A stretch of 64,000 bases of DNA, from contig CBDDLR010000001.1 of NCBI GenBank assembly GCA_965230765.1, forward strand, positions 1,550,001 to 1,614,000. The letters run 5' to 3'. The position numbers were made by a program, and so were the translations under genes. Of the stretch, positions 62,101-64,000 are shown piece by piece (the first letter of the stretch is position 1; the number at the start of each line of letters is the position of its first letter). Under the pieces are notes generated by a model, which was given only the letters and a program-made list of their open reading frames with translations, was not told the DNA's origin and did not search any database. This stretch comes from Sunxiuqinia sp965230765. GTDB lineage: Bacteria; Bacteroidota; Bacteroidia; Bacteroidales; Prolixibacteraceae.

Positions 62101-63507
62101 ATGGAGCCTAAAAAAATAAGTTCTATCTGCTGTATTGGAGCAGGATATGTTGGTGGGCCAACCATGGCAGTAATTGCGCAAAAATGTCCACACATTAAAG
62201 TTAACGTTGTAGATATTAACCCTAAAAGAATTGCTGATTGGAATTCATCGAATTTGGATGACCTTCCAATTTATGAGCCAGGTTTGGCCGAAGTAGTGAA
62301 AGAAACAAGAGAGAAAAACCTGTTTTTTTCTACTGATATTTCACAAGGAATTGCTGAGGCTGAAATGATTTTTATTTCGGTTAATACCCCAACAAAAACC
62401 TACGGGATTGGTAAAGGGAAAGCTGCCGATCTAAAATATGTTGAGCTTTGTGCCAGGCAAATTGCTGAGGAAGCTACGGAAGATAAAATTGTAGTTGAAA
62501 AATCTACTTTACCTGTTAGAACTGCTCAAAGTATCAAAACAATATTAAAAGCCAATAGCTCAAATGTAGAGTTTCAAGTTCTGTCTAATCCAGAATTCTT
62601 GGCTGAAGGAACCGCTATTCAGGATTTGTTTGAACCAGACAGGGTTCTAATTGGTGGAGACCAGGATGAAAAAGGTCTGGCCGCTATTGAATCATTGACT
62701 GAGATATATGCCAATTGGGTACCTCGAAAGCAAATCATTCAAACCCGTATTTGGTCTTCGGAGTTATCTAAATTGACAGCCAATGCTTTTTTAGCACAAC
62801 GTATTTCATCAATTAACTCTTTGTCTGCACTATGTGAAAGAACTGGAGCAGATATCGATGAGATTGCTAATGCCATCGGGTCAGATTCACGAATTGGTCC
62901 TAAATTTTTGAAGGCTTCTGTTGGATTTGGAGGTTCATGTTTCCAGAAAGACATCTTGAACTTGGTTTATTTGTCCCATCATTTTGGGTTGCCAGAGGTA
63001 GCTGAGTATTGGGAGCAAGTCATTAAAATAAATGACTATCAAAAGAAGCGTTTCTCAAAGCAAATAATTGATTCGTTGTTCAACTCGGTTTCAGGCAAAA
63101 AAATTGCCATGCTTGGCTGGGCTTTCAAGAAAGATACAAACGATACTCGTGAGTCAGCCGCAATATATGTTGCTGGTGAATTATTAGATGACCAGGCTGA
63201 GATTCATGTTTACGATCCCAAAGTCACAGAACGGCAAATGATTGAAGATTTGGTTTATGCCGGCTTTGGTGATGAAGAGTCTTTGTCTTCTCAATTGATT
63301 GTTCATGATGATGCATATTCAGCTATGGAAGACGCACATGCTGTTGCCATTATCACAGAATGGGATGAATTTAAAGAGTTGGATTGGGCTAAAGTCTATG
63401 ATGAAATGCTTAAGCCTGCATTTGTTTTTGACGGTAGAAATATACTTGACAGGAAGGAATTAAAGAAGATAGGATTTGATTTGACAAGTATTGGGAAAGG
63501 ATTGTAA
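62101..63507 (+). CDS. ugd: UDP-glucose 6-dehydrogenase
   Basis: Oxidises UDP-glucose to UDP-glucuronate. 468 residues, close to the animal enzyme in layout: CIGAGYVGGPTMAVIA, ISVNTPTKTYGIGKGKAADL, VEKSTLPVRTA, SNPEFLAEGTAI, and the catalytic Cys in GFGGSCFQKDILNL; then GWAFKKDTNDTRESAAI. A hexuronate-containing surface glycan is thus likely. Confidence 0.96.
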   Translation: MEPKKISSICCIGAGYVGGPTMAVIAQKCPHIKVNVVDINPKRIADWNSSNLDDLPIYEPGLAEVVKETREKNLFFSTDISQGIAEAEMIFISVNTPTKTYGIGKGKAADLKYVELCARQIAEEATEDKIVVEKSTLPVRTAQSIKTILKANSSNVEFQVLSNPEFLAEGTAIQDLFEPDRVLIGGDQDEKGLAAIESLTEIYANWVPRKQIIQTRIWSSELSKLTANAFLAQRISSINSLSALCERTGADIDEIANAIGSDSRIGPKFLKASVGFGGSCFQKDILNLVYLSHHFGLPEVAEYWEQVIKINDYQKKRFSKQIIDSLFNSVSGKKIAMLGWAFKKDTNDTRESAAIYVAGELLDDQAEIHVYDPKVTERQMIEDLVYAGFGDEESLSSQLIVHDDAYSAMEDAHAVAIITEWDEFKELDWAKVYDEMLKPAFVFDGRNILDRKELKKIGFDLTSIGKGL

Positions 63508-63554
63508 TAGTTTATGAATGTATAAATCGATATTAATATTTAAATCAACTCCTT

Positions 63555-64000
63555 ATGGGAAATAAAATTAGTCTGAAGAATACTTCATCTATAAAGATGA
63601 AAGGTTCAAGTTCTCCTAGGAAATGTAGATTTTGTAAAGAGGATCTCAAATATAGTGTCGTTGATTTGGGTATGTCCCCATTGTGTGAAGAATATATAAC
63701 AGCTGAAGGTGCAAATAATGTTGAGAAATTTTTTCCATTGCACGCATTTGTATGTAGCAACTGTTGGCTAGTACAGTTGGAAGAATTTGCCTCTCCTGAT
63801 GAGATCTTCGCTGGAGAGTATGCATATTTTTCGTCGTACAGTGATAGTTGGGTTGATCATGCAAAGAAATATACACAGAAGATGATTTCTGATTTTGAAA
63901 TAGACTCAAATAATTTTGTTGTTGAAATAGCAAGTAATGATGGTTATTTATTGCAATGGTTTGTTTCAGAAAACATCCCTGTTTTAGGTGTAGAACCTGC
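63555..64000 (+). CDS. Sugar C-methyltransferase-like SAM enzyme (3' truncated by the window)
   Basis: The frame is open from the ATG at 63555 to the end, 148 residues so far. CRFCKEDLKYSVVDLGMSPL and CSNCWLVQLEEF form the N-terminal zinc site of C-methyltransferases of the TylC3/NovU kind. YAYFSSYSDSWVDHAKKYT and VVEIASNDGYLLQ (SAM motif) follow. Such enzymes add a methyl to a nucleotide-bound keto-deoxysugar. ATG at 63597 is an alternative start. Confidence 0.85.
   Translation, partial: MGNKISLKNTSSIKMKGSSSPRKCRFCKEDLKYSVVDLGMSPLCEEYITAEGANNVEKFFPLHAFVCSNCWLVQLEEFASPDEIFAGEYAYFSSYSDSWVDHAKKYTQKMISDFEIDSNNFVVEIASNDGYLLQWFVSENIPVLGVEP

Noticed and set aside
1..64000. tRNA or rRNA genes
   Set aside because: No gap shows a T-loop GGTTCRANTCC with matching arms or rRNA sequence.

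Overview
The window is chromosomal DNA of a Bacteroidota bacterium. The evidence is low GC with several TAnnTTTG -7 boxes paired with TTG/TTTG at about -33, many Bacteroidota-type families (a UpxY antiterminator, a helix-hairpin-helix protein with an outer-membrane barrel, a NagB-PIG-L fusion, an M56/BlaI pair with a carboxypeptidase-regulatory-like domain, DUF4251 and DUF6263 proteins, lipoproteins), and dispersed intergenic repeats of types common in this phylum. The gene content suggests a free-living glycan degrader of the Marinilabiliales/Prolixibacteraceae kind, but that placement is inference. I see no rRNA, tRNA, CRISPR array, prophage or intact insertion sequence.

Layout. 1-3 kb: the end of an ABC-2 export system and an exported isoaspartyl peptidase. 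3-16 kb: carbohydrate and redox genes, namely an Old Yellow Enzyme, an SDR, two GH43 enzymes (one xylosidase-like, one resembling exo-beta-1,3-galactanases), three Gfo/Idh/MocA oxidoreductases (two a tandem pair with Tat signals), and a TPR histidine kinase. 16-28.5 kb: a peroxiredoxin, then a run of co-directional minus-strand genes. These are NagB-PIG-L, a GHL10 (YngK-like) hydrolase, GT2, a DUF4922 HIT-like protein, SpoIID/LytB, an AmpG-like permease, a GT87-like membrane protein, a BlaI repressor and an M56 sensor protease. I read this as a cell-wall glycan breakdown and recycling locus next to a BlaI/M56 switch. In front of blaI lie three tandem 20-bp palindromic units laid directly over its promoter.

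28.5-29 kb holds a probable unannotated small RNA with its own promoter and terminator. 29-37.5 kb carries a quinone-reductase-like flavoprotein, a DUF6263 protein, mfd, a DEAD-box helicase, lipB and lipA, with dispersed repeats in the gaps. 37.6-42.3 kb is one overlapping plus-strand operon (TPR protein, DMT permease, S41 protease lipoprotein, ruvC). 42.6-50.7 kb has HIT-greA, a Rieske-like lipoprotein with altered metal ligands, ahcY, ribF, a thioredoxin-fold lipoprotein with no CXXC, lpxH and a KAS III-type synthase, followed by a folded MITE-like element. 50.9-55.6 kb has an MBL hydrolase, a DUF4251 protein, an acyltransferase and the HhH-barrel protein. 55.6-61 kb is a nucleotide and GTPase block (purE divergent from hpt-adk, then obgE, a PAP2 phosphatase and a membrane-anchored MutS-like ATPase). 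From 61.5 kb a surface polysaccharide locus begins (UpxY, UDP-glucose dehydrogenase, a sugar C-methyltransferase) and runs off the end of the window.

The strongest candidates for something undescribed are the denuded-glycan recycling locus with its BlaI switch and triple operator, the small RNA at about 28806-28988, and the metal-site variant Rieske lipoprotein.
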